A stretch of DNA of 64,000 bases. Origin: Spartobacteria bacterium. GTDB taxonomy: Bacteria > Verrucomicrobiota > Verrucomicrobiia > Chthoniobacterales > UBA10450. The stretch is taken from assembly GCA_003134765.1 (NCBI GenBank), contig PLCM01000018.1, positions 347,465 through 411,464 on the forward strand, written 5' to 3'. Below are positions 25,336 through 33,723 of the stretch, in pieces. The notes under the pieces are model-generated. The model searched no databases, was not told where the DNA came from, and saw only the letters and a program-made list of their open reading frames with translations. The position numbers were made by a program, and so were the translations under genes. Numbering within the stretch: the first letter of the stretch is position 1; every line of letters begins with the position of its first letter.

Positions 25336-27669
25336 ATGGCTTTCGAAGAGAATACACTTCTTTTTGGCTCGGATCCCACTCCGAAAATTGTTGCCGTCGA
25401 ACTGGGCGACACCGGGACGGTAAAAGTTTATCGCCGCGAAAAGGACGGCTCCACCAGCGCCGAGATTGAGCCGTTCCATCCTTTCGTTTGGTGCGATTCC
25501 GATGTGACCGATCTCAATCTCGACGCCGAAAAACTCGAGGGCGATTTGCGTTTCGGCTGGCGGATCAGCGTAAACAGCTGGAAGGAATTGATCGCCCTCC
25601 GGAACGGACTCAAAAACGCGGGCCGCAGTTTTTTCGCCATGAGCGACCCGGTGCAGCATTACCTGACGCATACGGGGCGGACATTGTTCAAAGGCCTCGC
25701 TTTCGAGGAGCTCCGCCGGCTCCAGATCGAAGTCCTTTCTTTTGAAGCCGAGGATGCTGGAGCTGGGGATGCTGTAGCCGGGATCGGTGATCCCGGTCCT
25801 GCGGATGAAGTGGTAGCCGAATCAGCCGGGATCACCGATCCCGGCTACAACGATCACCTGATGAGCATCGCGGTTTCCGATAACAGCGGCTGGGAAGAGT
25901 TGATCGTCGTCGATCCCACGAAAGTCGAGGAATCGGAGCGAGCTGCACTCAAACGCCTGACAGCGATCATCAGGGAACGCGATCCGGATGTGATCGAAGG
26001 TCACAACCTGTTTCGCTTCGATCTCCCTTATCTGGTGGCGCGGGCGCGCAAAGCGAAGGTGAAACTTGATTGGGGTCGGAGCAGCGGTTTCCTCCGCTCG
26101 CGACCGTCACGCCTCCAGATTGCCGAGAAAACCATCGATTACCCGAAGTTCACCGTCGATGGCCGGCACTTCGTAGATACCTTTCTTCTCGCGCACTTCT
26201 ATGACGTCGGGATGCGCAGTTTGTCGGGCTTCGAACGCATCGATGTCGCGCAACACTTCGGCTTGTGCGAAACGGCGGATATTTCTTCCCTGACCGGCAA
26301 AGAGCTGCAGCGCGAATATCTTGCCGGCAGCGAGCGCTTCCGGAAACGGGCGCTTTGTGCGGTGCGGGAAACCCGCGCCGTCGCGGATTTGCTCAGTCCG
26401 AGTTATTTCATTCAGGCCCGGATTTTTCCCTACAACTATCAGGACGTGATTGTGCGGGGCAACGCCACCCGGATCAACGCGCTCTTCCTTCGCGAATATT
26501 TCCGGCAGCGCCACTCGATTCCCGAAATGCCGATGGTGCGCGGCTTCGAGGGCGGTTACACCGCGATCTTTTTCACCGGCGTGGCGCGCAACGTCTGGCA
26601 TTGCGACATTGCCTCGCTCTATCCCTCGGTGATGCTGCAGTTCGATTGCTTTCCGGTCACCGATCAGCTTCAGATCTTTCGCCATTTGCTCACTGATTTG
26701 CGGACGTTTCGCCTCGAAGCAAAGGCGAGCATGCGCGCCGCGAAAGACCGCGCGCAGCAGCAATATTTCCACGCGTTGCAAAACACCTTCAAGATCCTGA
26801 TTAACAGCTTTTACGGCTACCTCGGTTTCGCCCAGGGACACTTCGCGGATTTCGACGCGGCCGCGCGGGTGACCCAGATCGGCCGTGAGCTCTTGCAGAA
26901 AATGATCGACTGGCTGAACGCGCGCGGCGCCCGGGTCATCGAAGTGGATACCGACGGTATTTATTTCGTTCCGCCTTCTGTAGCCGTATCCCTGCGGGAC
27001 GCGAGGGGGGGAGGGCCCGCAACGGACACTGCCCATAGGGCAGCGGCTACAGAAATCGCCGAGCTGCGGGACGGCCTCGCGAAGGAACTTCCGCCCGGCA
27101 TCGAGGTCGAGTTCGACGAGCAATTCGACGCCATGTTCAGCTACAAGGCGAAGAACTACGCGCTCCTCAACCGCGACGGCGAAGTCATCATCAAAGGCGG
27201 CGCGCTCAAGTCGCGCGGCCTGGAAAAATTCCAGCGCGTCTTCCTCGAGGAAATGATCAAGCTTCTCATGGAAGGAAAACCGGAAGCGGTTCCGCAGTTG
27301 CGCGCCGACTTCGAGCAGAAAATTCGCGGCCGCGAATGGAACATCGACATGCTGATGAAGACCGACACGCTTCAGGATTCGCTCGATAAGTATCGCGCGA
27401 AGATCGGCGCTGGCGGTCGCAACCGCGCCGCTGCTTATGAACTGGCGCTTGCCAGCGGGCGCAACTACAAGCCGGGCGAACAGATCAGCTATTATGTCAA
27501 AGCCACGCCAAAAAAAGTCGCCGCTTACGAAGCTGCGAAATTAGCCAGCGATTTCGATCCAGAAAACCGCGACGAGAACATCGATTATTATGTCGCGAAG
27601 CTCGATGAGCTGGTGAAGAAGTTTACTGGCGTCACTGCGCCCGACACTAAACAAGCGACCCTGTTCTAA
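25336..27669 (+). CDS. Family B DNA polymerase with degenerate exonuclease motifs
   Basis: A 777-residue family B polymerase. The polymerase motifs are intact: motif A DIASLYPS at 424-431, motif B KILINSFYG at 486-494 and motif C DTD at 538-540. The N-terminal 3'-5' exonuclease is present as a fold, with ExoII NLFRFD at 224-229, but the ExoI DxE reads QIE at 130-132 and ExoIII (YxxxD) reads as CAVRE, so proofreading is probably lost. Two palindromic elements are inserted in frame at about 147-171, just after ExoI, and 547-573, just after motif C. It may act like bacterial Pol II in damage tolerance; this is inference. The ATG is preceded by no clear Shine-Dalgarno sequence. Confidence 0.9.
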   Translation: MAFEENTLLFGSDPTPKIVAVELGDTGTVKVYRREKDGSTSAEIEPFHPFVWCDSDVTDLNLDAEKLEGDLRFGWRISVNSWKELIALRNGLKNAGRSFFAMSDPVQHYLTHTGRTLFKGLAFEELRRLQIEVLSFEAEDAGAGDAVAGIGDPGPADEVVAESAGITDPGYNDHLMSIAVSDNSGWEELIVVDPTKVEESERAALKRLTAIIRERDPDVIEGHNLFRFDLPYLVARARKAKVKLDWGRSSGFLRSRPSRLQIAEKTIDYPKFTVDGRHFVDTFLLAHFYDVGMRSLSGFERIDVAQHFGLCETADISSLTGKELQREYLAGSERFRKRALCAVRETRAVADLLSPSYFIQARIFPYNYQDVIVRGNATRINALFLREYFRQRHSIPEMPMVRGFEGGYTAIFFTGVARNVWHCDIASLYPSVMLQFDCFPVTDQLQIFRHLLTDLRTFRLEAKASMRAAKDRAQQQYFHALQNTFKILINSFYGYLGFAQGHFADFDAAARVTQIGRELLQKMIDWLNARGARVIEVDTDGIYFVPPSVAVSLRDARGGGPATDTAHRAAATEIAELRDGLAKELPPGIEVEFDEQFDAMFSYKAKNYALLNRDGEVIIKGGALKSRGLEKFQRVFLEEMIKLLMEGKPEAVPQLRADFEQKIRGREWNIDMLMKTDTLQDSLDKYRAKIGAGGRNRAAAYELALASGRNYKPGEQISYYVKATPKKVAAYEAAKLASDFDPENRDENIDYYVAKLDELVKKFTGVTAPDTKQATLF
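25774..25848. repeat. Palindromic element, GTAGCCGGGATC family, in frame inside polB
   Basis: GTAGCCGGGATCGGTGATCC and GGATCACCGATCCCGGCTAC are complementary arms separated by about 30 bp. The 75 bp are an exact 25 codons, keep the frame and contain no stop. The first 23 bases recur exactly at 32,957. It encodes residues 147-171 of the polymerase. Confidence 0.88.
26976..27054. repeat. Second in-frame palindromic insertion in polB
   Basis: Arms TTCTGTAGCCG and CGGCTACAGAA enclose inner hairpins (CCCTGCGGG and CTGCCCATAGGGCAG). Frame is kept. The insert starts seven residues after the catalytic DTD motif and lengthens the palm-domain loop. The right-arm sequence GCGGCTACAGAA recurs at about 27,804. 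Confidence 0.8.
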
Positions 27670-27836
27670 TCAAGGAGCGGCGGTTTACAAACGGCCCGAG
27701 GCCGCCGCTTCGCGGGCGCGCGGACTTTATCCGCGCGCGCCTCCGTCTGGAATGGCGTCTGACACAGACGCCCCACAATGGCGCCCAACGCTTCGCACAG
27801 CGAAGCGGCTACAGAAGAAGGCGGCGATGCGTTGCC
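27670..27836. repeat. Mosaic of small palindromes between polB and the TPR gene
   Basis: The gap is packed with hairpins: GCGCGCGGACTTTATCCGCGCGC at about 27,716-27,738, GGCGTCTGACACAGACGCC at 27,754-27,772 and GCTTCGCACAGCGAAGC at 27,790-27,806, plus a GCGGCGGTTTACAAAC arm like the element at 35,819. It lies between convergent genes and may terminate both. Confidence 0.7.
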
Positions 27837-29492
27837 CTACTTCCGCGCCTGGCAGAGGCAGGAGGTGGTGATCTTCGTATCGGTCTTGGCCCAGGTCTTT
27901 TGGAACTTCGCATCCACCGCGGCGACTTCGTCGGCATTCTTGTTTTGGGCACGGAGACTCTCTGCCAAACCGAAGAGCGACCAGCCGTTGTCGGGCAGGC
28001 GGGCGAGATCGTCGCGGTAGATTTGTTCGGCTTCGGCGAAACGGCGCATTTTCATGAGGACGGCGCCTAACGAGTGGCGGATCGGGATCATCCAGGCCGG
28101 CGGCTCGTCGTATTTCAGCGCGTCCTGCTCCTTCACCGCGGTTTGCAGCTCTGCGATGCCGGCGTCCACCTTTTGTTCGGCGACGAGAATCTCGCCCTCG
28201 AGCATATGAGTCGTGAGCGAGACGACTGCGGCAGCGGTATTGTTACCCAGCTGCGTTTCTTTCGGCACCAGCTTCGCGCCTTCCACAAACAGCGCCTGCT
28301 CTTTCCGCGCGTTCAGGGTGTCGCCTTTCGCGGCGTAGGCAGTTGCGCGGGCCGCGTGATGAAAAGCGCTGACGAACGGCATGCCCGGCGGATACTTGCT
28401 GGGCTCGGCCAGGATTTCATCCCAGCGTCCGAAGCGGACCAATACTTCAAGCGGCACGGCGAAGAAACCGTCGGCAAACGCCGCGTTCTCCTTCACGAAT
28501 TTCGCCGGAATTTCCGCGACCATCGCGCGCGCATTCTTTACCGCAACCTCGCGCTGGCCGGTCATCAAGGCAGCGAAGGCCAGCATGTGGCGATTATGCG
28601 CCGCGTAGACCGGAAGCAGACCGGTCGGCGGCCCGACGATATTCCGGTAGCGCCTGTCGGCCGCGATGGCTTTCACGTTGGTGTCGATCGCCTGCTGCCA
28701 GCGCCCGCGGCGAATATCGATGTGCGACGGCATGTGGACATTGTGGGCGAGACCTGGCTGGAGATTGCGCAGCCGATCCGCCGCGGCGTCGGCGCGCTCC
28801 GGATTCCGCGATGCTTCCACGGCGTGAATGTAAAGATGGTTCGCGAACGGGTGGTTCTGGTTCAATTTCAGGACCGCATCGAGGGTTGCGACGATTTCTT
28901 CCGTGCCCGGGTTTGGCTGCCCGTCGAGGGTCCACTGGTTCCATGGGCGCAGGTCCATCATCGCTTCCGCGAAGAGCGCGCCCACGTCCTGATCGTTCGG
29001 AAATTGTTTCCAAACCTCGCGCATCGCCGCGGCGTAGGCTTCATCGAGCGGCTTGCGATCTTCCGGCTGCGGGTTGGCATACCGATGACTCAGCGCTTCG
29101 ATCAATGCCTTCTCGACCGGCGATGCATTTCCCGCGTTCTGCTGGGCCAATAGTAATTCCTTCCAGGCCGCTTCCGCTGCCGGCGGTGGGACCATCGGAA
29201 AATTAATGTGCGGCCCGTTGGCCAGCGCGATCCCCCAATGCGCCATCGCGCACTTCGGATCGCTCCGCACCGCCTCCTTGAAGGCCCGGATGGCCGCGCC
29301 GTGGTTGAAGCCATGATAAAAACCGAGTCCCTGATTGAAGTAGCGCTGGGCCTGTTGCGAATTAGTTGTGATCTTACGTGTATAAGGGCCAAGGCCGGTA
29401 AAGACCGGTTCGCGTGCCATGAGTAGATTCAGACTGCCGACTGCGATGGTGAGGCCGAGAGAAACTCGGCCGAAAAGGCGAAACGAGTTCAT
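27837..29492 (-). CDS. Secreted tetratricopeptide-repeat protein
   Basis: A 551-residue protein with an N-terminal hydrophobic signal-like segment (about 8-26) and TPR-type helix pairs: QQAQRYFNQGLGFYHGFNHG, AIRAFKEAVRSDPKCAMAHW and EAEQIYRDDLARLPDNGWSL. A conserved central block, HNVHMPSHIDIRRGRW, and a C-terminal TTSCLC motif are shared with a widespread family of uncharacterised TPR proteins. No catalytic domain is apparent. TPRs bind other proteins, so a periplasmic scaffold or carrier role is possible. It stands alone between a repeat cluster and the DUF2459 gene. Confidence 0.8.
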   Translation of the reverse strand: MNSFRLFGRVSLGLTIAVGSLNLLMAREPVFTGLGPYTRKITTNSQQAQRYFNQGLGFYHGFNHGAAIRAFKEAVRSDPKCAMAHWGIALANGPHINFPMVPPPAAEAAWKELLLAQQNAGNASPVEKALIEALSHRYANPQPEDRKPLDEAYAAAMREVWKQFPNDQDVGALFAEAMMDLRPWNQWTLDGQPNPGTEEIVATLDAVLKLNQNHPFANHLYIHAVEASRNPERADAAADRLRNLQPGLAHNVHMPSHIDIRRGRWQQAIDTNVKAIAADRRYRNIVGPPTGLLPVYAAHNRHMLAFAALMTGQREVAVKNARAMVAEIPAKFVKENAAFADGFFAVPLEVLVRFGRWDEILAEPSKYPPGMPFVSAFHHAARATAYAAKGDTLNARKEQALFVEGAKLVPKETQLGNNTAAAVVSLTTHMLEGEILVAEQKVDAGIAELQTAVKEQDALKYDEPPAWMIPIRHSLGAVLMKMRRFAEAEQIYRDDLARLPDNGWSLFGLAESLRAQNKNADEVAAVDAKFQKTWAKTDTKITTSCLCQARK

Positions 29493-29648
29493 AGACTGGA
29501 ATGCTATCCCGCCGGCGGCATGGAGAGCAAGCCAGACCGACGGAGGAGTTCCCGCAGCGGAAACCGCCCGCCCGCGGTCACATCACCGTCCTTTATTTTT
29601 TCTTGCGTTAATAAGTCGACTCCGAAATGACCTCGTCTGCGGCTCCAG

Positions 29649-30323
29649 CTACCGGATTGCGCGGGCGAAGGGACGAACCCGAGAGAGCAGTTGACCCGGC
29701 ATGAGGCACAAAGCGGGCGAGATCGGGCAACCGGCCTTACGCAGTCCGATTGCAATCCAGGTGTTGCAGGTGTTGAACGCCGAATAGGTACCGCGCGCCC
29801 GATACCAGCCTTCGCCTACTCGGACTGGCTTGCCTTTTTCGTTTAGCGCATAGGTTTGCTGGATGTGATCGCAAAGGCGGGTAAACCCGGCTACCGATAG
29901 GTCGACCGCCAGCACAGTAAACTTGGGATCGTTGTATTTTAACGGGATCGCCTGACTAAAACCATCGGCGAGCAGGACGGTGCGTTTTGAGCCCATCAGC
30001 GCTCTAAGGGCGATGCCTGAGGTCAGCGGTTTGCGGTAACCATCGTCGTCGCCCCAGCCGACCTCGATGTATCGGCTGCCCGCAAAATCGCGGTTCGCTG
30101 GCCAGCGGTCGCGCGGGATGTCGGATCGCTTCACGGCCAAACCGGTGTGAAGGGTGCCATGATGGACAACGTAAACGGTTCTGGAGAGCTGACCTGGCCG
30201 GGGTGCCTGAGGGGACGTCGTGGCAGACGCGCAGGCGAAAAGCAGAAACGGCCAGACCGCCAGCGCGATTTGGACAAGCCCGCGCAAGCCGGGTCGGCGC
30301 CCGCTCTTCCGGCGAATTTGCAT
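29649..30323 (-). CDS. DUF2459-family lipoprotein
   Basis: A 224-residue protein from the ATG at 30,323; the longer open frame upstream is not conserved-looking. It has a basic N-terminus, a hydrophobic segment ending in a lipobox-like LLFAC (about 25-29), then VVHHGTLHTGLAVKRSDIP, YIEVGWGDDDGYR and STY.AFNTCNTWIA-like blocks that I recognise from the DUF2459/TIGR02117 family. The His-rich start, GWGD and NTCNTW blocks suggest a cysteine-hydrolase-like arrangement, but the function is unknown. Confidence 0.75.
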   Translation of the reverse strand: MQIRRKSGRRPGLRGLVQIALAVWPFLLFACASATTSPQAPRPGQLSRTVYVVHHGTLHTGLAVKRSDIPRDRWPANRDFAGSRYIEVGWGDDDGYRKPLTSGIALRALMGSKRTVLLADGFSQAIPLKYNDPKFTVLAVDLSVAGFTRLCDHIQQTYALNEKGKPVRVGEGWYRARGTYSAFNTCNTWIAIGLRKAGCPISPALCLMPGQLLSRVRPFARAIR

Positions 30324-30480
30324 CCAGATAGTTCCTCGCCCGCGAAGGGTTTTCAACGATGGCCGGATCGCAATCTGCTTCGGATAAGGAGGGTCGCCGC
30401 CAGCCAGGCTTCTTTTTATGGAAGAAATCGTAAGAAATCGTTTGCGCCTTCTCCCGATAGAGTGCATAGGGGGCGCTTCC

Positions 30481-31035
30481 GTGCGAAAACTCACTTTCCT
30501 CACCGCTGTTATTTCCGCCTGCGCCGTAGCTGTTTCAGCCTCTGCGGCCAAAACGGAAAACCTCAATTTCAAACCCGAATTCGTCTTTAAAGACGGTAAC
30601 GGCAGGACGGTCTCGGCGCCCATTGTCGATCAGTATCAGAATAAGAAGCTCGTCTATCCGGCGGCCAAGATCGACCCGCGGGTCAACCCAATGCTGAGGC
30701 GCGCCGCGACGATCGCCGACGAGCGCGCCCACGCGCACTCCAATTCGCGTTGCTGGCATTACGTAAAGGAAGCGCTCCTGGCTTCCGGCGTCATCGACGC
30801 CCGCCCGAAAACCGCGCTGGCCAAGCAAGCCGGTGACGAACTCGTGCGCGATTATGGCTTCAAGAAACTTTCCATCCGCGATCCCTTCGCCGCGCCGCTC
30901 GGCTCTGTCCTGGTTTACAGTGCCCGGGGTGCCGCAGGCCACGTTGAGATTCGGACGAAGAACGGGTTCGTGAGCGATTTCCGCTCGAAGACGCCGTCAC
31001 GCCGTCCGTTGATCGGCGTCTACGCCAAAGGCTAG
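30481..31035 (+). CDS. Secreted CHAP/NlpC-like protein, paralogue A
   Basis: A 184-residue protein starting at GTG 30,481, which gives a clean signal peptide (RKLTFLTAVISACAVAVSAS). The mature part contains SRCWHYVKEALL (Cys near 101), LGSVLVYSARGAAGHVEIRT (His near 160) and GFVSDF. A Cys in a W-containing helix and a later GHV strand is the pattern of CHAP and NlpC/P60 papain-like peptidoglycan amidases, so cell-wall hydrolysis is a reasonable guess. Paralogue B at 32,398 has exactly the same length and about 60% similar blocks. No binding domain is attached. Confidence 0.65.
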   Translation: MRKLTFLTAVISACAVAVSASAAKTENLNFKPEFVFKDGNGRTVSAPIVDQYQNKKLVYPAAKIDPRVNPMLRRAATIADERAHAHSNSRCWHYVKEALLASGVIDARPKTALAKQAGDELVRDYGFKKLSIRDPFAAPLGSVLVYSARGAAGHVEIRTKNGFVSDFRSKTPSRRPLIGVYAKG

Positions 31036-31082
31036 GCGGACAATTCCTGGCGGGGGCTCTTCAGTCCGCGCGCCCCTCTACT

Positions 31083-31250
31083 GTCATCCCGAGTTGCGAA
31101 GACAACGAGGGACCTCGCAGTCGTAGGAAACATTACGCGAGAAGTGCTTTCGCAATCCACGGCGCGGTAGCTGTCGAACGACCGACCACGGATGCGTGTG
31201 ATGAGAGAGCGACTTGGATGTCCTTCGCCGTCTGCGCGGTTCAGGATGAC
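31083..31250. repeat. Palindromic element, GTCATCCCGAG family, long form, copy 2
   Basis: 168 bp; arms GTCATCCCGAGTTGCGAAGA and CGTCTGCGCGGTTCAGGATG. Its right arm overlaps the 3' end of the convergent glutathionyl-hydroquinone reductase gene, supplying that gene's last codons and stop. Confidence 0.8.
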
Positions 31251-32212
31251 ACGCCCGGGGGTTTTGCTCCGCCTAACTTCTCGCGTCCGTGTGGCGCCCC
31301 CAGGTCCAGCGCAGGCCCGATCGGCACGATCCGTGTCGGATTGATCTCGTCGTGCGTCATGTAGTAATGCCGCTTGATGTGGTCAAAGTTCACGGTCTCT
31401 GCCACCCGATCGTGCTGGTAAAGATCGCGCAGGTAGGGCCAGAGATTCGGATAATCGACAATCCGGCGGACGTTGCATTTGAAGTGGCCGTGATAAACGG
31501 CATCGAAGCGGATCAAGGTGGGGAACAAACGCCAGTCTGCTTCCGTCATGCGCTCGCCTAGCAAATAACGGCCCCTGGCGAGACGCGCGTCCAGTTCATC
31601 CAGCGTTTCGAATAATTTTTGCGCGGCCCGCTCGTAAACTTTCTGTCGCGTGGCGAAGCCCGCGAGATAAACGCCATTGTTTACGCGGTCGTAAACGATC
31701 TGGTTGAGCGCCTCGATTTTGTCGCGCAGCTCGGGTGGAAAAAAATCGTAGTCGTTCCCGGCGAAATCGGCGAACTCGCTGTTGAACATCCGGAGCACGT
31801 CGTCGTCTGAGTTGCTGACGATCCGCTTCGTTTGCGTGTCCCAGAGCACGGGAACCGTGACGCGACCAGAGTAAGTGGGATCGGTCGCGTGATAGGCTTC
31901 GCTGAGGAACTTGAATCCGTTGACGGGGTCTTCGGAATGACCGGGGCCATCGCGAAACGCCCACCCGCGCTCGTCGCGGAGGGGGTCGACGACGGTCATG
32001 CCGATGGTGTCTTCGAGTCCTTTGAGTTTGCGCAGAATGATTGTTCGATGGGCCCACGGGCAAGCGAACGAGACGTAGAGATGATAACGGCCGCGCTCCG
32101 GCTTGTAGGCAGAAGACCCGTCGCGTTTCACCCAATCGCGGAACGCATCCTCCTGGCGTTTGAACGCGCCGCTCCTGGTTTGTTCTTCAGGAAATTGGGC
32201 CATCATCAGCAT
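31241..32212 (-). CDS. yqjG: Glutathionyl-hydroquinone reductase (YqjG/PcpF family, Xi-class GST)
   Basis: A 323-residue cytoplasmic enzyme that reductively removes glutathione from glutathionyl-hydroquinones. The catalytic Cys lies in YVSFACPWAHRT near 47-58, within the typical large N-terminal thioredoxin-like region; RIVSNSDDDVLRMFNSEF binds glutathione; the helical domain has RYLLGERMTEADWRLFPTL and YPNLWPYLRDLYQ. The last three codons are contributed by the palindromic element, so the C-terminus differs from relatives. It sits between the two CHAP-like genes on the opposite strand; no functional link is evident. Confidence 0.92.
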   Translation of the reverse strand: MLMMAQFPEEQTRSGAFKRQEDAFRDWVKRDGSSAYKPERGRYHLYVSFACPWAHRTIILRKLKGLEDTIGMTVVDPLRDERGWAFRDGPGHSEDPVNGFKFLSEAYHATDPTYSGRVTVPVLWDTQTKRIVSNSDDDVLRMFNSEFADFAGNDYDFFPPELRDKIEALNQIVYDRVNNGVYLAGFATRQKVYERAAQKLFETLDELDARLARGRYLLGERMTEADWRLFPTLIRFDAVYHGHFKCNVRRIVDYPNLWPYLRDLYQHDRVAETVNFDHIKRHYYMTHDEINPTRIVPIGPALDLGAPHGREKLGGAKPPGVSS

Positions 32213-32360
32213 GAGAGATAAGGCGGAAGGACGGGGCCGGCAAATTGGCCGGATCTACCGAAAACATCTCCAGTTTTTGCTCTATTTTCTCATAATTTAG
32301 GATTCAACAGCTTGATAAACCGTAAAGGCAAAAAAACTTCAGATTGTCCACGAAAAAGGC

Positions 32361-32389
32361 TTGTCAGCGTGGTACGCGCCTTGCATACA
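32361..32389 (+). promoter_or_regulatory. Possible sigma-70-type promoter for CHAP-like paralogue B
   Basis: TTGTCA, 17 bases, then CATACA. The implied transcription start falls at about 32,396-32,398, essentially on the GTG start codon, so the mRNA could be leaderless; no Shine-Dalgarno sequence is seen. The match is by eye and modest. Confidence 0.35.
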
Positions 32390-32397
32390 CACAATGC

Positions 32398-32952
32398 GTG
32401 CAACGTTTTCTCTTTGTCGTTTTCCTCTCCTGCTGCGCGCTCCTAAGTACCACAATCGATGTGCGATCCGAAGGGCTGGCCAGTTCCAGAGAGCGCTTTT
32501 TTTACAGCAACTTTGACGGCTCCGTGGGCTCCGCCCGGATCATGCGGCATTATTGGGGTCCGGTGATCCATCAGGACGCCGCGGTTGATGCCCGGCTCGA
32601 CCCGCGCTTGCGCCGCGCGGCGACGATCGCCCAGGAACGCGCGAATGCCCGTTCGCGAGCACGTTGCTGGCAATACGTAAAGCAGGCCCTGCTGGACTCC
32701 GGTGTGATCAATTCCTACCCCAAGACCAATTACGCGTCGCAGGCGGGTGAAGAGCTCGTGCAAAACTTCGGCTTCAAGCGGCTCCCCATCCACGACCAAT
32801 TTGCGGCCCCGCTCGGCTCCGTTCTGGTTTTTGGCCACGGCGCTGAGGGTCACGTCGTCATCCGCACGAAGTCCGGTTTCGTGAGCGATTACTGGACGAA
32901 AAACCGCTGCAAATATCCGCTGGTGGCGGTCTACGGGAAGTTCTCGTCGTAG
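32398..32952 (+). CDS. Secreted CHAP/NlpC-like protein, paralogue B
   Basis: A 184-residue protein from GTG 32,398, with a signal-like segment (QRFLFVVFLSCCALLSTTID). It repeats paralogue A's blocks: DPRLRRAATIAQERANARSR, ARCWQYVKQALLDSGVIN, FAAPLGSVLVFGHGAEGHVV and GFVSDYWTKN. Cys and His in the same spacing support a shared papain-like catalytic pair. The start is chosen to match paralogue A in length and signal position; a TTG 54 bases upstream is the alternative. The two copies flank the reductase gene, indicating a local duplication followed by insertion or inversion. Confidence 0.65.
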   Translation: MQRFLFVVFLSCCALLSTTIDVRSEGLASSRERFFYSNFDGSVGSARIMRHYWGPVIHQDAAVDARLDPRLRRAATIAQERANARSRARCWQYVKQALLDSGVINSYPKTNYASQAGEELVQNFGFKRLPIHDQFAAPLGSVLVFGHGAEGHVVIRTKSGFVSDYWTKNRCKYPLVAVYGKFSS

Positions 32953-32956
32953 AACT

Positions 32957-33030
32957 GTAGCCGGGATCGGTGATCCCGGAATTGAGTTCGCAGGGCGCGG
33001 CGATCCCGCGGCTGCGGGACGCTGCTCCAG
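32957..33030. repeat. Palindromic element, GTAGCCGGGATC family, intergenic copy
   Basis: Begins with the same 23 bases as the element inside polB (GTAGCCGGGATCGGTGATCC...). The right half is diverged: CGATCCCGCGGCTGCGGGAC carries its own small hairpin. It lies between convergent CHAP-like B and the HNH gene. Confidence 0.78.
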
Positions 33031-33034
33031 CGAT

Positions 33035-33484
33035 TCACTTTAGATAGACCATTCCGACGTGGTCGATGAACGCGTCGATCCAATCCCGCCGGATCTGGTC
33101 CTGCGCCTGCTCGAGGGTGATCTGTTTCCGGGCGACGCGTTCGAGCAGGATCTCGGTCAGCAATTCTTTTCGGTTCGCGCCGTAGGGTCGGGTTCGCACG
33201 CTCTGCGGCCAGAGATTATTGATCGTGTCTGCGCCTCCGAGTTCGACTGGGATGAGATGATCGATTTTGAACTCGGCGCGTCTCGACCACGGCAGCCGAT
33301 AGCGCGCGAAGACCTTTTGCTCCATCTTGATCGTCACGCCGCCGCGGTCCTTGTCGCGTTCGACAATTTTTCCCGGCGTGAGCTTACGATTCGGCAGCAA
33401 CGCGTCCTGCGCGCGCGCGTGGCACACGGGGACGAGGGCGAGAAAGCCATAGAGAAGCGTTGCGCTGAGGGTTCGATGGTTCAC
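33035..33484 (-). CDS. Secreted HNH-type nuclease-like protein
   Basis: A 149-residue protein from the GTG at 33,484: signal-like segment (SATLLYGFLALVPVCHARAQ), then FKIDHLIPVELGGADTINNL and WPQ, the zinc-finger-less HNH motif DH..P...GG...NLW found in a widespread set of small exported HNH proteins. A DNA-cleaving role outside the cytoplasm, for nutrient or competition purposes, is plausible but untested. The frame is open upstream only through the palindromic element at 33,545, hence the shorter start. No immunity gene is adjacent. Confidence 0.65.
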   Translation of the reverse strand: MNHRTLSATLLYGFLALVPVCHARAQDALLPNRKLTPGKIVERDKDRGGVTIKMEQKVFARYRLPWSRRAEFKIDHLIPVELGGADTINNLWPQSVRTRPYGANRKELLTEILLERVARKQITLEQAQDQIRRDWIDAFIDHVGMVYLK

Positions 33485-33544
33485 GGGAGAAAGGTGCTCG
33501 CAGTAATATCGCGGCGGAACTGGTCGATGGGTGTTTCCTGCGGT

Positions 33545-33700
33545 GTCATCCCCGAGTCGCGCCGACGACGAGGGACCGCTTAACTGCAAGTTACGCTAGC
33601 AAGGCAAGATCGCGCGCAATTCGACGGAGGATGCGTGTTGTCGCGCGGAAGCGGTGGAGCGCACGCGGGGTCCCTCGCCGTCTGCGCGGCTCGGGATGAC
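33545..33700. repeat. Palindromic element, GTCATCCCGAG family, long form, copy 3
   Basis: 156 bp; GTCATCCCCGAGTCGCGCCG and CGTCTGCGCGGCTCGGGATG arms, inner GAGGGACCGC and GGGGTCCCTCGCC. The core GCAAGTTACGCTAGC resembles the core of the copy at 14,326. Between the HNH gene and the S9 peptidase gene. Confidence 0.82.
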
Positions 33701-33723
33701 ACGCTTCAAGGGCGTCGTTCTCG

